64,000 nt of DNA from Jiangella alba (GCF_900106035.1 NZ_FNUC01000004.1:3199722-3263721); one strand, 5' to 3'; positions 28,345 to 36,955 are shown, counted from the stretch's first letter. Notes: generated from the letters alone by a model not told the origin. Numbers and translations are program-made.

Positions 28345-28404
28345 CGGCATGGCGGCAGACGGCCGCCCGCCGTCAGGCGAGCGAGGTGGTGCCGGAGTGG
28401 GAGC

Positions 28405-28542
28405 TCAGCGACAGAGCGCGCTGGCCGTGCGCAGCAGGTCGACGCTGCGCCGGACCGTCAGGATGCGGGCCGGCTCCAGGACGTGCCGCAGCGCCGAGCG
28501 AGCGAGCCGCTCGCCGGTGGCGGTGTCCTGGAGTGGGGTCAT
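28405..28542 (-). CDS. Putative cysteine-type leader peptide of the importer/monooxygenase operon
   Basis: A 45-codon frame ending ILTVRRSVDLLRTASALCR, with stop 111 bases upstream of the substrate-binding gene. The R-R-x-V-D-L-L-R-T-A-S-A-L-C-R ending matches a family of actinobacterial leader peptides found before sulfur and sulfonate import operons, where ribosomes presumably stall at the penultimate Cys codon (TGT) when cysteinyl-tRNA is scarce. The family is usually 20-35 residues, so a shorter internal start near the Ala-Arg-Ile-Leu-Thr segment is likely, but I see no clear ribosome site. It is divergent from the lysR gene. Confidence 0.75.
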   Translation of the reverse strand: MTPLQDTATGERLARSALRHVLEPARILTVRRSVDLLRTASALCR

Positions 28543-28623
28543 GCGAACGATTCTGCGGGGATCGGCCCCGATCTGTCCAACATCGAATACTGATCGTGAT
28601 CGATCGCGAACGCTGATCGGTCC

Positions 28624-29469
28624 ATGAGCGCCGTCCTCGACATCGTGCCGCTGCGCAGCCTCGTCGCCGTCGCCGAGTGCGGCGGATTCCACCGCGCCGC
28701 GGCCGCGCTGCACATCACCCAGAGCGCGGTCAGCCAGCACGTACGCAAACTGGAGAAGGTGCTGGACCGGCCGCTCGTCGTCCGCGACGGGCGGCGTGGC
28801 CGGTTCACGCCCGCGGGCGAGGCGCTGCTGGCCGAGGCCCGGCGCATCCTCACCGCGCACGACGAGGCCCTGCGCCGGCTCGGCGTCGAGTCCTCCGACG
28901 GCGTCATCGTCGTCGGCTCCTCCGAGCACGCCGCCGACCAGCTGCTGCCCGAGATCGCGACGGCGCTGCGGGCGGCGTTCCCGCGGCGGCAGGTCCGGTT
29001 CCGGCTGGACCGCAGCGGCCGGCTCGCCCAGGCCGTCGACAACGGCAGCGTCGACGTGGCGGTCGTGCTCAGCGCCGACCGCGGCACCTTCGCCGGCCGG
29101 CTGCCGCTGCGCTGGTACGCCGCGCCCGGCTTCCGGCTGCCGCCGCCCGGCGAACCGCTGCCCCTGGTCGTGTTCGACGAGCCCTGCGCCCTGCGGCGGC
29201 GGGCGGTCGAGGCGCTCGGCGCGGCTGGGCGGGAGCCGGCGATCGCCTGCGAGGCGGCGTACCTCGCGGGCATCCTGGCGGCCGCCCGGGCCGGCCTCGG
29301 GGTGGCGGTGCTGGCGGGGGTGGGTGGGCGGCCGGAGGGACTGGCGCCGCTGGCCGGCCTGCCGCCGATCCAGCCGGCCGCGCTACGCGTCCGGGTCCGC
29401 GCCGGCGCGCCGTCGTCGCTCGCCTCGGTCGCCGCCGCGGCGGTCGAGCAGGTGGTGGCGGGTGGTTGA
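28624..29469 (+). CDS. LysR-family transcriptional regulator
   Basis: A 281-residue regulator with the N-terminal winged helix VPLRSLVAVAECGGFHRAAAALHITQSAVSQHVRKLE, cited in parts, and a periplasmic-binding-like effector domain starting GVIVVGSSEHAADQLLPEI. It is divergent from the importer/monooxygenase operon, starting 82 bases from the leader peptide ATG, which is the standard arrangement for a LysR activator of that operon. The spacer holds several GATCG repeats that could be its sites. Sulfur metabolism is often under LysR control (CysB/Cbl type), which agrees with the Cys-type leader. Confidence 0.88.
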   Translation: MSAVLDIVPLRSLVAVAECGGFHRAAAALHITQSAVSQHVRKLEKVLDRPLVVRDGRRGRFTPAGEALLAEARRILTAHDEALRRLGVESSDGVIVVGSSEHAADQLLPEIATALRAAFPRRQVRFRLDRSGRLAQAVDNGSVDVAVVLSADRGTFAGRLPLRWYAAPGFRLPPPGEPLPLVVFDEPCALRRRAVEALGAAGREPAIACEAAYLAGILAAARAGLGVAVLAGVGGRPEGLAPLAGLPPIQPAALRVRVRAGAPSSLASVAAAAVEQVVAGG

Positions 29470-29477
29470 CGCGCGGG

Positions 29478-29580
29478 GTTGCCGCTTCCGTTCGCCGGGG
29501 AGTGGCAACAACGGGCCGAGTTGATCATGGAGAAGGTCGGCCGTTTCGACGCGATCGAGCCGACTTTCTCCATGATCAAC
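29478..29580. repeat. Two hairpins downstream of lysR, one a 61-bp near-perfect dyad
   Basis: First dyad: GTTGCCGCT (29478-29486) and AGTGGCAAC (29501-29509), one mismatch, a likely lysR terminator. Second: 21-base arms (29520-29540, starting GTTGATCATGGAGAA, and 29560-29580) matching at 20 of 21 positions around a 19-base loop. The second abuts the shared flank of repeat copy C at 29581, so the two repeat families are adjacent. No gene is visible between 29470 and 29794. Confidence 0.75.
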
Positions 29581-29644
29581 AGTCGCCCCGGGGCCAGCTG
29601 GCGGCGGACGGTGGACCGGGGCGGGCTGTGCCCGCACTTCCCCC

Positions 29645-29770
29645 GTCCCCCTGATAGCTGCCCGTTCTTAGACCGCGTGCGTGCGGGTCAAGCGGTCGTC
29701 GTCGCGCGAAGCGCCCATGAGTCCGCTTGAGGCGCGCGTGCGCGGCTGAGAAAATGGGCAGCAGGGGGAC
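29645..29770 (+). repeat. 126-bp near-palindromic element, copy C
   Basis: Third copy of the element described at 2619 and 2869, 27 kb away. The ends are GTCCCCCTG and CAGGGGGAC, with inner pairs GCTGCCC/GGGCAGC and GGTCAAGCGG/CCGCTTGAGG. Bases 29581-29644 upstream also match the flank of copy A. It lies between lysR and a converging minus-strand gene and carries no open frame of its own. Confidence 0.85.
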
Positions 29771-29794
29771 GGCCAACTTGCGCAAAGCGGCGAA

Positions 29795-30289
29795 CTAGCG
29801 AACGGCCGCACGCGCCGGAGTCCAGATGCGCGACGGCCGGCCGGCGGCGAGGTCGCGGCCGAGCAGCACCTGCACGCGGTACGGCTCCAGGCGCAGTACG
29901 CCGAACGACTCGTGCTCCGCCGCCGGCCAGAACCGGCCCGGCGGGTAGCCGACGCCGCGGGGGCTGCCCTGTTCGTACAGGCGCCACACCCGCCGCTTCG
30001 TCTCGGGGTCGTCCACCCAGGTGGCGGCGGTGTCGAAGGCGACGGTGTCCTGGGCGGCGCTCCAGTAGGAGAACGTCGCGTGCGGGTTCGCGGCCAGGTG
30101 CGCCACCTTCACCGGCGTCGGGAACGTCGCCAGCCAGCCCAGCGGCGCGCCGCCGGCCACCTCCCAGACGGGGATGAGCACCCGCGAGCGGGGCCGGTGC
30201 CGCTGGTCGACCGTGGTCATGGTGGCGTAGACGATGCTGGCGAGGATCCGGTCGACGTCGGGACGGAGGTCGGAGTACGCGGTGGTCAC
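29795..30289 (-). CDS. Pyridoxamine 5'-phosphate oxidase-fold flavin/F420-binding protein
   Basis: A 164-residue split-barrel protein. YATMTTVDQRHRPRSRVLIP and KVAHLAANPHATFSYW are the typical first strands and cofactor loop; the C-terminal FGVLRLEPYRVQVLLG is also usual. Such small proteins bind FMN, F420 or heme and their substrates are rarely known. GTG start at 30289. Followed downstream by repeat copy C; no operon partner. Confidence 0.8.
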   Translation of the reverse strand: MTTAYSDLRPDVDRILASIVYATMTTVDQRHRPRSRVLIPVWEVAGGAPLGWLATFPTPVKVAHLAANPHATFSYWSAAQDTVAFDTAATWVDDPETKRRVWRLYEQGSPRGVGYPPGRFWPAAEHESFGVLRLEPYRVQVLLGRDLAAGRPSRIWTPARAAVR

Positions 30290-30324
30290 ACTGTCATCGT
30301 CGAACGCCGGGGGCTGGAGCGGAA

Positions 30325-30366
30325 GACGGCACTTCAGAGTGCGTCGGGCACTCCGAAGTGACCGTC
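30325..30366 (-). terminator. Hairpin terminator downstream of pspA
   Basis: Arms GACGGCACTTCAGAGTG (30325-30341) and its near-complement (30349-30366) pair over 16-17 bases with one bulge and one mismatch around a seven-base loop. It lies ten bases after the pspA stop on the minus strand. Confidence 0.8.
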
Positions 30367-30375
30367 CTCCGTGGG

Positions 30376-31107
30376 TCAGCTGCCGATGGCCGTCGCTCCG
30401 CGCTTGAGGTCGGCCAGACGGGCCTCGACCTCCACGGACGTCGCGCTGTCCTCGAGCTCCTCGAACTGCTGGTCGATGGACGACGCGGCGACCTCGGCGG
30501 CGCCGGCGACCTGCGCCTCCTGCCGTCGCACCTTCTCCTCGAACCGGGAGACCTCGCTGGTGGGGTCGAAGATGTCGATGGAGCGCACCGCGTCCTGCAC
30601 CTGGGCCTGCGCCTGGGCGCTCTTGGCCCGCGCGACCAGCTCGTCACGCTTGTTCTTGAGGTCGCTGAGCTTGTCCTTCATGCCGGCCAGGCCGGCCTTG
30701 AGCTTCTCGGCCACCTCGCGCTGCGACGCGATCATCGGCTCGGCCGTCTTGGCCTCGGACTCGAACCCCATCTGCTTGCCGATGGCGACCTTGGCGAGGT
30801 TGTCGAACTTGTCCGCGTCGGCGGTGTCGCCGCCGGCGCGCAGCTGGTCGGCGCGCTGCGACGCGGCGAGCGCCTTGTTGCCCCACTCGGCGGCGGCGCG
30901 GACGTCCTCGGCGTGGTCCTGCTCGGCCAGCCGCAGGTTGCCGATGGTCTGCGCGACGGCCTGCTCGGCCTCGGCGATGTTGTCGGTGTAGTCGCGGACC
31001 ATCTGGTCGAGCATGACCTCGGGGTCCTCGGCGCGGTCCAGCAGCGAGTTGATGTTGGCCTTGGCCAGCTGGGAGATGCGCCCGAGGATGGATTGCTTCT
31101 CAGCCAT
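30376..31107 (-). CDS. pspA: PspA/IM30 (ESCRT-III-like) membrane stress protein
   Basis: Peripheral membrane protein of 243 residues that oligomerises on damaged membranes. The sequence is nearly all helical coiled coil: ILGRISQLAKANINSLLDRAEDPEVMLDQM is the family N-terminus, followed by IAEAEQAVAQTIGNLRLAEQ and long A/E/K-rich helices. It lies 63 bases after a TPM-domain membrane protein gene and is probably cotranscribed. The PspA-TPM pair is common in actinobacteria, although the mycobacterial ClgR/PspM partners are absent here. Confidence 0.92.
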   Translation of the reverse strand: MAEKQSILGRISQLAKANINSLLDRAEDPEVMLDQMVRDYTDNIAEAEQAVAQTIGNLRLAEQDHAEDVRAAAEWGNKALAASQRADQLRAGGDTADADKFDNLAKVAIGKQMGFESEAKTAEPMIASQREVAEKLKAGLAGMKDKLSDLKNKRDELVARAKSAQAQAQVQDAVRSIDIFDPTSEVSRFEEKVRRQEAQVAGAAEVAASSIDQQFEELEDSATSVEVEARLADLKRGATAIGS

Positions 31108-31170
31108 GATGTCGTCCTTCGTTCCTGGCCCCCCGTGGAGCCGCGATCGGATGAAAGGCAGTGCGCAGGG

Positions 31171-33162
31171 TCAGAACCGCCCACCGCCTCCCCGGCGGCC
31201 GCGGGTGCCGCCCCCTCCGAAACTGCCCGGCGAACGGCGTCCGCCGCCGGACGGACGCCCGCCGCCGAAGCCGCCGGAGGAGCCGCCCCCGAACATCCCG
31301 CCGCCGCGGCCCATCGAGTTGATCAGGATGCCGCCGAGGATCATCGACGTGAGGTCGGTGCCGCCGCCGCGCCCCGGGTTCTGCTGCCGCTGCCATTGGC
31401 CGACGTCCTGTTCGGCCAGCTGCTGCGCCTGCCGCGACAACTGGTCGGCGCGGTTGACGGCGTCGAGCGCGGCCGCCGGGTCCGACGTCGCGAGCGACTG
31501 GCCCTGCGCGAGGTGGCGAGCCGCCTCGGACAGCCGGGTCCGGGCCTCGGTGCCGACCGCGCCGCGTCGGGTCTCGATGAAGTCGTTGACGGCCTTGACC
31601 TGCGACGTCACCCGACCCACGGTCTCGGCGAGGGCGGTGCGGGCGCGCTCGGCCTCCTCGGCCGCCGCACGCACCGGGTCGAGCAGGTCGTCCAGCGCCG
31701 TCTCGGCCTCGGCCAGCTGCCGCAGCGCGGCCAGCGGGTCGCCCTGCCCGGCAGCGCGTCCGGCGGCGACGGCCTGCTGGGCGGTCGCGCCGGCCGCCGT
31801 GATCGCGGGGTCGGACGGCGCCAGCCGCGCGGCGTCGGCGATGTCCAGCGACACCGACTCGATCGCCTTGCCGATGCGTTCGCCCGCGGTCTCCAGCTCG
31901 TCCTTGGCGCTCGCGACCGCGTCGAGCAGCGTCGCGGCCTGCGCGACGGCGTCCTCGGCGGCCCTGGCCTGGGCGACGGCGGCCGCGCGGTCGTCCGTGC
32001 GCAGCGACTCCTGGCCCGCCGCGACGGCCTCGTGCGCCGCCGTCAGCAGCCGAGCCGCCTGGTCCGGGTTGCCGCTCACCGACGCCAGTGCGGCCGGCTG
32101 GTAGCCGAGCGCCAGTTGCTCGAGCTGGGCCCGGGCGGCGGGCAGCCGCTGCTCGACCTCGGTGGCGCGCTGCTCGGTCTCGGCCAGCACCTCGGGCGCC
32201 CGCGCCTGCAGGTCGCGGAGCTGGTCGAATTCCTCGACCTGGGCGTCGAGCGCGTCGCTGACCTCGCGGCAGGTCACGATGATCTGGGTCGTCATCGCGC
32301 GCCGTTGCTGGTCGGTCTCCGGCTCGCTGTCGTCCAGCCGCTGCCGCACCGCGAACGCGTCGGCGACCCGCGTCTTCGCCGTGGTCAGCAGCTCGCTGAA
32401 CTCGGTGGTGGCCTGGATGCCGAACTGCGCCTGGGCGAACCCCAGCTCCTGCTCGGACGTCTTCAGCGCGTCGTCGATGTCGACCAGCGCGGCGCTGGCG
32501 CGCTTGTCCAGCTCGTCCAGCGACAGCCCGGCCAGCTCGTCCACCGGCTGCCCGTCCGGGCCGACCGGCGCGCCGGCCTGGTCGCGGCGGCGGCGCAGCG
32601 CCCACCAGCCCGCGGCGCCCGCGCCGACCACCACGACGCCGCCGACCACCCATGGGGTGGCCGAGCCGCCGCCGTCGCCGGTGGCGGCCTCGCGGTACCC
32701 GTCGGCACCGGCGATGGCCGCACCGGCCCAGTCCTCGTCGCTGAGCTCCGGGCGGATGTCGTCCTGACGCACCTCGGCCAGCTGGTCGTCGGTGAGGTCC
32801 AGCTCGTCGGTGACGGAGATGCCGAACGAGCGGTCCTCGATCGCGACCGCGAGCAGGATGTCGTCGGTGCCCAGCCCGGACGCCGTGGCGGTGTCGTTCG
32901 CCCACGTCTGGCCGTCGAGGCCGTCGAAACTGTCGACGTAGACGACGAACATCTGCAGCCCGGCGTCGTCGGTGAGGCGGTCGAACGCCGCCTGGATGCG
33001 CTGTTCGTCGCCGCCCGACAGCGCTCCGGCCCGGTCCGTGATGGCACCCGGGACGTTGAAGGGCGGCTCGGCCACCGCTGGGCCGGCGACGAGGAACGTG
33101 GTGAACGCGACTACGACGAGCGTTACCAGCCCCCGCCAACGCGTGGCAGTCACGAGTGTCAT
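31171..33162 (-). CDS. TPM-domain membrane protein with long coiled-coil cytoplasmic region
   Basis: A 663-residue protein. The signal-like helix LVTLVVVAFTTFLVAGPAVA leads to an extracytoplasmic TPM (TLP18.3/Psb32/MOLO-1) domain (ITDRAGALSGGDEQRIQAAFDRL, DDILLAVAIEDRSFGISV). A transmembrane helix (WVVGGVVVVGAGAAGWWAL, about residue 175) and a basic RRRR stop follow. The next 400 residues are Ala/Glu-rich coiled coil, with a Gly/Arg/Ser-rich C-terminal tail (GGGMFGGGSSGGFGGG). It sits upstream of pspA and may anchor or regulate it. The start is either the ATG at 33162 or a GTG nine bases in, which has better ribosome-site spacing. Confidence 0.85.
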   Translation of the reverse strand: MTLVTATRWRGLVTLVVVAFTTFLVAGPAVAEPPFNVPGAITDRAGALSGGDEQRIQAAFDRLTDDAGLQMFVVYVDSFDGLDGQTWANDTATASGLGTDDILLAVAIEDRSFGISVTDELDLTDDQLAEVRQDDIRPELSDEDWAGAAIAGADGYREAATGDGGGSATPWVVGGVVVVGAGAAGWWALRRRRDQAGAPVGPDGQPVDELAGLSLDELDKRASAALVDIDDALKTSEQELGFAQAQFGIQATTEFSELLTTAKTRVADAFAVRQRLDDSEPETDQQRRAMTTQIIVTCREVSDALDAQVEEFDQLRDLQARAPEVLAETEQRATEVEQRLPAARAQLEQLALGYQPAALASVSGNPDQAARLLTAAHEAVAAGQESLRTDDRAAAVAQARAAEDAVAQAATLLDAVASAKDELETAGERIGKAIESVSLDIADAARLAPSDPAITAAGATAQQAVAAGRAAGQGDPLAALRQLAEAETALDDLLDPVRAAAEEAERARTALAETVGRVTSQVKAVNDFIETRRGAVGTEARTRLSEAARHLAQGQSLATSDPAAALDAVNRADQLSRQAQQLAEQDVGQWQRQQNPGRGGGTDLTSMILGGILINSMGRGGGMFGGGSSGGFGGGRPSGGGRRSPGSFGGGGTRGRRGGGGRF

Positions 33163-33189
33163 CCTGCCTGGTGAGGGGTGGTCGCACAA

Positions 33190-34845
33190 TCAGTTCGGCC
33201 GGATTGAGGCCTCCGCCGCCGCCCGGGCCCGCGCCGCACCGGGCGCCGCGAGCGCGGCCGCGGCGGCTCGCCGGCAGTCCTCCAGGGTGTGCCCGGCGAC
33301 CATGTGGCTGACCTCCGCCGCGGCGGCCGGCGCCATCGACAGGCTGGTGACGCCGAGCCCGACGAGGACCAGCGCCATCAGCGGATCGGCCGCCGACTCG
33401 CCGCACACTCCGACCGGTGTGCCGGCCGCGGCGCCCGCGCGGGCGGTCGCCGCGACGAGGTCGAGCACCGCCGGCTGCCAGGGGTCCAGCAGGTCGGCCA
33501 GCTCGCCGCGCAGCCGGTCGGCGGCCATCGTGTACTGGGCGAGGTCGTTGGTGCCGATCGAGACGAAGTCCAGCTCGGCGAGGATCGCCTCGGCCCGCAG
33601 CGCCGCCGACGGCACCTCGATCATCGCGCCCACCCGGGTCAGCCCGTGGCCGCGGGCAAGGGCGGCGAACTCGGCCGCCTCGGCGGCGGTCGACACCATC
33701 GGGGCCATCACCCACAGCTCGGCGCCGCCGTCATGCTGCGCCCGGGCCAGCGCGGCCAGTTGGTCGTCGAGCAGGTCCGGACGGCGCCGGGCCAGCCGGT
33801 AGCCGCGGACGCCGAGTGCCGGGTTCTCCTCGCCGGGCTGCTCGGCGAAGGCCAGCGGCTTGTCGGCGCCGGAGTCGAGCGTCCGGACGACGACCTTGCC
33901 GCCGGGGAAGTGGCCGAGCACCTCGCGATAGGCCGCCGCCTGCTCGTCGACGCCGGGCGCCGTCGACCGGTCGAGGTACAGCACCTCGGTGCGCAGCAGC
34001 CCGACTCCAGTGGCACCGGCCGCGGCCGCCGCCGCGGCGTCGGCGACCGTGCCGACGTTGGCCAGCACCGCCGCCGGGTGCCCGTCGGCGGTGTGCGTGG
34101 CCGGCGCGGTGCCCCGCAGCTCGGCGCGCGCGGCGGCCGCCCGCCGCACCCGCGCGACCAGCTCGTCGTCCGGGTCCAGCGTGACGGCGCCGGTCGCGGA
34201 GTCGACGGCGGCCAGGCGGCCGGCCGGCAGCCCCGTCGCTCCGGCCACCCGGACGACGCACGGAATGCCCAGCTGCCCGGCGATGATCGCGGTGTGGCTG
34301 GTCGGGCCGCCCTCCTCGGTGACGATCGCCGCGACGTTGCCGAGGTCCAGTGCGCTGGTGTCGGCGGGGGAGAGGTCGGCCGCGACCACCACCGACGGCT
34401 CGGCCAGCCGGGCCGGTCCCGGCTCGGGCCGCCCCAGCGCCCGGCTGACGGCGCGGTCGCGGACGCTGCGCAGGTCGGTCACCCGTTCGGCGATGTAGCC
34501 GCCGAGCCCGGCGAGCGTCTCGAGGAACGGGTCGAACGCGTCCCAGATCGCCGTCGCCGGGCCGTCGCCCTGCTTCACCCGCTGCTCGATGTCGGCCGCG
34601 AGCGCGGGGTCGGCGGCCATCTGCGCCGTCACCGTCAGGACCTCCGCCAGCGTCCCGTCGGCGGCCGCGGCCCGCTCCGTCAGGTCGTCGGCGACGGCCG
34701 TCAGCGCCGCCCGGGCGGCCTCCGGCGGGCCCGCCGGCTCGCCGTCAGGACGGGTGATTGCGCTGGTCAGCTGCACGATCGGGCCGACGGCGGCACCGCG
34801 GCCGGCGCCTCGTCCGATGAGGGTCGTGGGTGGGTGGTCCGGCAT
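33190..34845 (-). CDS. ptsI: Phosphoenolpyruvate-protein phosphotransferase (PTS enzyme I)
   Basis: Starts the PTS phosphoryl relay by autophosphorylation from PEP and transfer to HPr. The 551-residue protein has the HPr-binding helical part, the swivelling His domain with the active site GGPTSHTAIIAGQ, and the PEP-binding TIM barrel (GVGLLRTEVLYLDR, RTLDSGADKPLAF, SIGTNDLAQYTMAADR, GVCGESAADP with the catalytic Cys). ATG with GAGGAG upstream. Divergent from the mannose-family PTS operon; no HPr gene lies in this window. Confidence 0.95.
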   Translation of the reverse strand: MPDHPPTTLIGRGAGRGAAVGPIVQLTSAITRPDGEPAGPPEAARAALTAVADDLTERAAAADGTLAEVLTVTAQMAADPALAADIEQRVKQGDGPATAIWDAFDPFLETLAGLGGYIAERVTDLRSVRDRAVSRALGRPEPGPARLAEPSVVVAADLSPADTSALDLGNVAAIVTEEGGPTSHTAIIAGQLGIPCVVRVAGATGLPAGRLAAVDSATGAVTLDPDDELVARVRRAAAARAELRGTAPATHTADGHPAAVLANVGTVADAAAAAAAGATGVGLLRTEVLYLDRSTAPGVDEQAAAYREVLGHFPGGKVVVRTLDSGADKPLAFAEQPGEENPALGVRGYRLARRRPDLLDDQLAALARAQHDGGAELWVMAPMVSTAAEAAEFAALARGHGLTRVGAMIEVPSAALRAEAILAELDFVSIGTNDLAQYTMAADRLRGELADLLDPWQPAVLDLVAATARAGAAAGTPVGVCGESAADPLMALVLVGLGVTSLSMAPAAAAEVSHMVAGHTLEDCRRAAAAALAAPGAARARAAAEASIRPN

Positions 34846-34866
34846 GCGTGCTCCTCGCGTCTCGGG

Positions 34867-34902
34867 TTGCAACGGTCTCGCTCCATACTGTATGCAGTAT
34901 GG
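34867..34902 (+). promoter_or_regulatory. PTS promoter and palindromic operator directly abutting the EIIA start codon
   Basis: TTGCAA (34867-34872), 18 bases, TATGCA (34891-34896) resemble a promoter whose transcript would begin about seven bases later, at the A of the EIIA start codon. The operator CCATACTG, TATG, CAGTATGG (34883-34902) has perfect 8-bp arms, covers the -10 box and touches the ATG. It also lies 38 bases upstream of ptsI on the other strand. The FCD GntR protein encoded at the end of the operon is the likely ligand. Confidence 0.72.
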
Positions 34903-35325
34903 ATGACAACAATCGTCGTGACGGGCCACGGTTCGTTCGCTACGTCGTTGGTCGAGACGGCGCAGATGATCGTCGGCTCGACTGAGCACGTGCATCCCGT
35001 CGACTTCCCGGTGGGCACCGGGGTCGAGGACCTCACCGCACGCGTGGCCGCGGTGATCGAGCAGGCGAACCCCGCAGGCGAGCCCGGGCAGGTGCTGATC
35101 CTGGCCGACGTCCTCGGCGGGTCGCCCGCCCGGGTCGCGCTCGCCGAGGCGGCGGCCGGCCGGGCCGACGCCGTCACCGGCGTCAACCTGCCCATGCTCA
35201 TCGATCTGGCGCTGACCGCGGGCACCGCGTCGGCGCCGGAGCTGGCCGCCCGCGCCGTCACGGCGGGACAGGACGGAATCCGCGACGCCGGCGCCCTCGT
35301 CCGGCCGGAAGGAGGAGTGTCGTGA
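34903..35325 (+). CDS. PTS mannose/fructose/sorbose family EIIA component
   Basis: Soluble phosphocarrier of 140 residues. The phosphorylated histidine is in VVTGHGSFATSL (His-9), and LILADVLGGSPARVA and TGVNLPMLIDLAL are the conserved family strands. No Shine-Dalgarno precedes the ATG at 34903 and a promoter-like -10 lies seven bases upstream, so the mRNA is probably leaderless. Its stop overlaps the EIIC GTG by four bases. Confidence 0.93.
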   Translation: MTTIVVTGHGSFATSLVETAQMIVGSTEHVHPVDFPVGTGVEDLTARVAAVIEQANPAGEPGQVLILADVLGGSPARVALAEAAAGRADAVTGVNLPMLIDLALTAGTASAPELAARAVTAGQDGIRDAGALVRPEGGVS

Positions 35326-36095
35326 CACTCTGGCAGGCGTTCCTCATCGCCCTGGTGGTCGCGCTGGCCTACCTGGCGCGCCGGATCCTCGGCGACCCGC
35401 AGCTGGAGCGGCCGATCATCCTCGGCCCGATCGTCGGCCTCATCGCCGGCGACCTCGAGACCGGGCTGATCGTCGGCGGCACCCTGGAGCTGATCTTCAT
35501 CGGCGCCGCGACCTTCGGCGGCACCGCGCCGCCCAACGTCGCCATCGGCGCGGCCGTCGGCACGGCGCTGGCCATCTCCGCCGGTCAGGGCGCCGAGACG
35601 GCGCTCGTGGCGGCGGTGCCGGCGGCCGTCCTCGGCACGTTCTGCGAGCTGTTCGCCAAGACCGTCTGCTCGTTCCTGGTGCACCGTGCCGACGCGGCAG
35701 CGGCCCAAGCACGAGGAAGTACGATCCTGGGCATCATCTGGATCGGCAACGCCATCCACTTCCTCGCCTACTTCGTGCCGACCTTCCTGGTCCTGCAGTT
35801 CGGCGCCAACGCGCTGGAGGGCGTGCTCAACGCGCTCAGCGACGACGTCCAGAACGCGCTGAACACGTCCGCGGCGCTGCTGCCCGCCGTCGGCTTCGGG
35901 ATCCTGCTGTCGGTGCTCTACAACAAGGCGCTCTTCCCGGTCTTCTTCGCCGGGTTCGCCGTCGCCGCGTTCACCGACTTCACGGTGATCGGCGTCGCCA
36001 TCATCGCGACCGCGCTGGTCGTCACGATCCTGCGCAGCCGCACGCCGCAGACGCCGCAGTCGCCGTCCAGCCCGCAGTCGTCGGCGCTGATCTGA
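35322..36095 (+). CDS. PTS mannose/sorbose family EIIC permease subunit
   Basis: Integral membrane protein of 257 residues (ManY family). The hallmark segment RPIILGPIVGLIAGDLETGLIVGGTLELIFIG is present in pieces, followed by GGTAPPNVAIGAAVGTALAI. About seven hydrophobic segments. It pairs with EIID to form the sugar channel. GTG start overlapping EIIA. Confidence 0.93.
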   Translation: MTLWQAFLIALVVALAYLARRILGDPQLERPIILGPIVGLIAGDLETGLIVGGTLELIFIGAATFGGTAPPNVAIGAAVGTALAISAGQGAETALVAAVPAAVLGTFCELFAKTVCSFLVHRADAAAAQARGSTILGIIWIGNAIHFLAYFVPTFLVLQFGANALEGVLNALSDDVQNALNTSAALLPAVGFGILLSVLYNKALFPVFFAGFAVAAFTDFTVIGVAIIATALVVTILRSRTPQTPQSPSSPQSSALI

Positions 36096-36106
36096 GCGGA
36101 GGAGAC

Positions 36107-36952
36107 ATGACCGAGAACGCCACCATCGCCACCGAGGCGCCGGAGCAGCTGGACGACGAGCGCGGCGAGATCCGCCGTCTGACGGTGCGCGGCCTGCTGC
36201 TGCAGGGCGGCTTCAACTACGAGCGGTTCCAGAACCTCGGGTTCTGGTGGATGATGCGCCCGACGCTGGACCGCCTCTACCCCGACCCCGTCGACCGCGC
36301 CGCCGCCTACCAGCGGCACATGGTCTACTTCAACACCAACCCGTGGGTGGTCGGCCCGATCGCCGGCGTCACCGCCTCCATGGAGCGACAGCGCGCCAAG
36401 GGCGCCACCGACCTGAACGACGAGGCGATCAACTCCGTCAAGGTCGGGCTCATGGCGCCGCTGGCCGGCATCGGCGACTCGCTGATCTTCGGCACCATCC
36501 GGCCGATCCTGGCCGCGGTCTGCGCCGGGCTGGCCATCGACGGCAACATCGCCGGGCCGATCATCTTCTTCCTGGCGCTGCTGGCCATCCAGGTGCTCAT
36601 GCGGGTCGGCGGCACCGCCACCGGCTACCGCACCGGCATGCAGTTCTTCGAGAAGCTGTCGCCCGCGCAGATCGACCAGATCAAGCAGGGCGCGACGATC
36701 GTCGGCCTCGCGGTCACCGGCGCGTTGGTGGCGACGATGCTCAAGGTCACCACGCCGTGGTCGTACACCAGCGGCGAGCAGACCATCGCGCTGCAGGACC
36801 AGCTCGACCTCGTCCTGCCGGCGCTGCTGCCGCTGATCGCGACGCTGATCGTCTACGCGCTCATCCGGCGCCGGGTGTCGCCGGTCTGGGTGCTGCTCGG
36901 CACGCTGGTCGCCGGCCTGGTGTTCGGCTACTTCGGCGTCCTGGCGGCCTGA
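36107..36952 (+). CDS. PTS mannose/sorbose family EIID permease subunit
   Basis: Membrane subunit of 281 residues (ManZ family). QGGFNYERFQNLGFWWMMRP, YFNTNPWVVGPIAGVTASME and KVGLMAPLAGIGDSLIFGTI are the conserved motifs, and the last hydrophobic region is C-terminal, as usual. An ATG with GGAGG (35-base context GAGCGGAGGAGAC) gives a good start 11 bases after EIIC. With nagA next to it the imported sugar may be N-acetylglucosamine or N-acetylgalactosamine. Confidence 0.93.
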   Translation: MTENATIATEAPEQLDDERGEIRRLTVRGLLLQGGFNYERFQNLGFWWMMRPTLDRLYPDPVDRAAAYQRHMVYFNTNPWVVGPIAGVTASMERQRAKGATDLNDEAINSVKVGLMAPLAGIGDSLIFGTIRPILAAVCAGLAIDGNIAGPIIFFLALLAIQVLMRVGGTATGYRTGMQFFEKLSPAQIDQIKQGATIVGLAVTGALVATMLKVTTPWSYTSGEQTIALQDQLDLVLPALLPLIATLIVYALIRRRVSPVWVLLGTLVAGLVFGYFGVLAA

Positions 36953-36955
36953 GCC

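Noticed and set aside
30358-33174. A 938-codon plus-strand frame
   Set aside because: Antisense to pspA and the TPM protein, both well supported.
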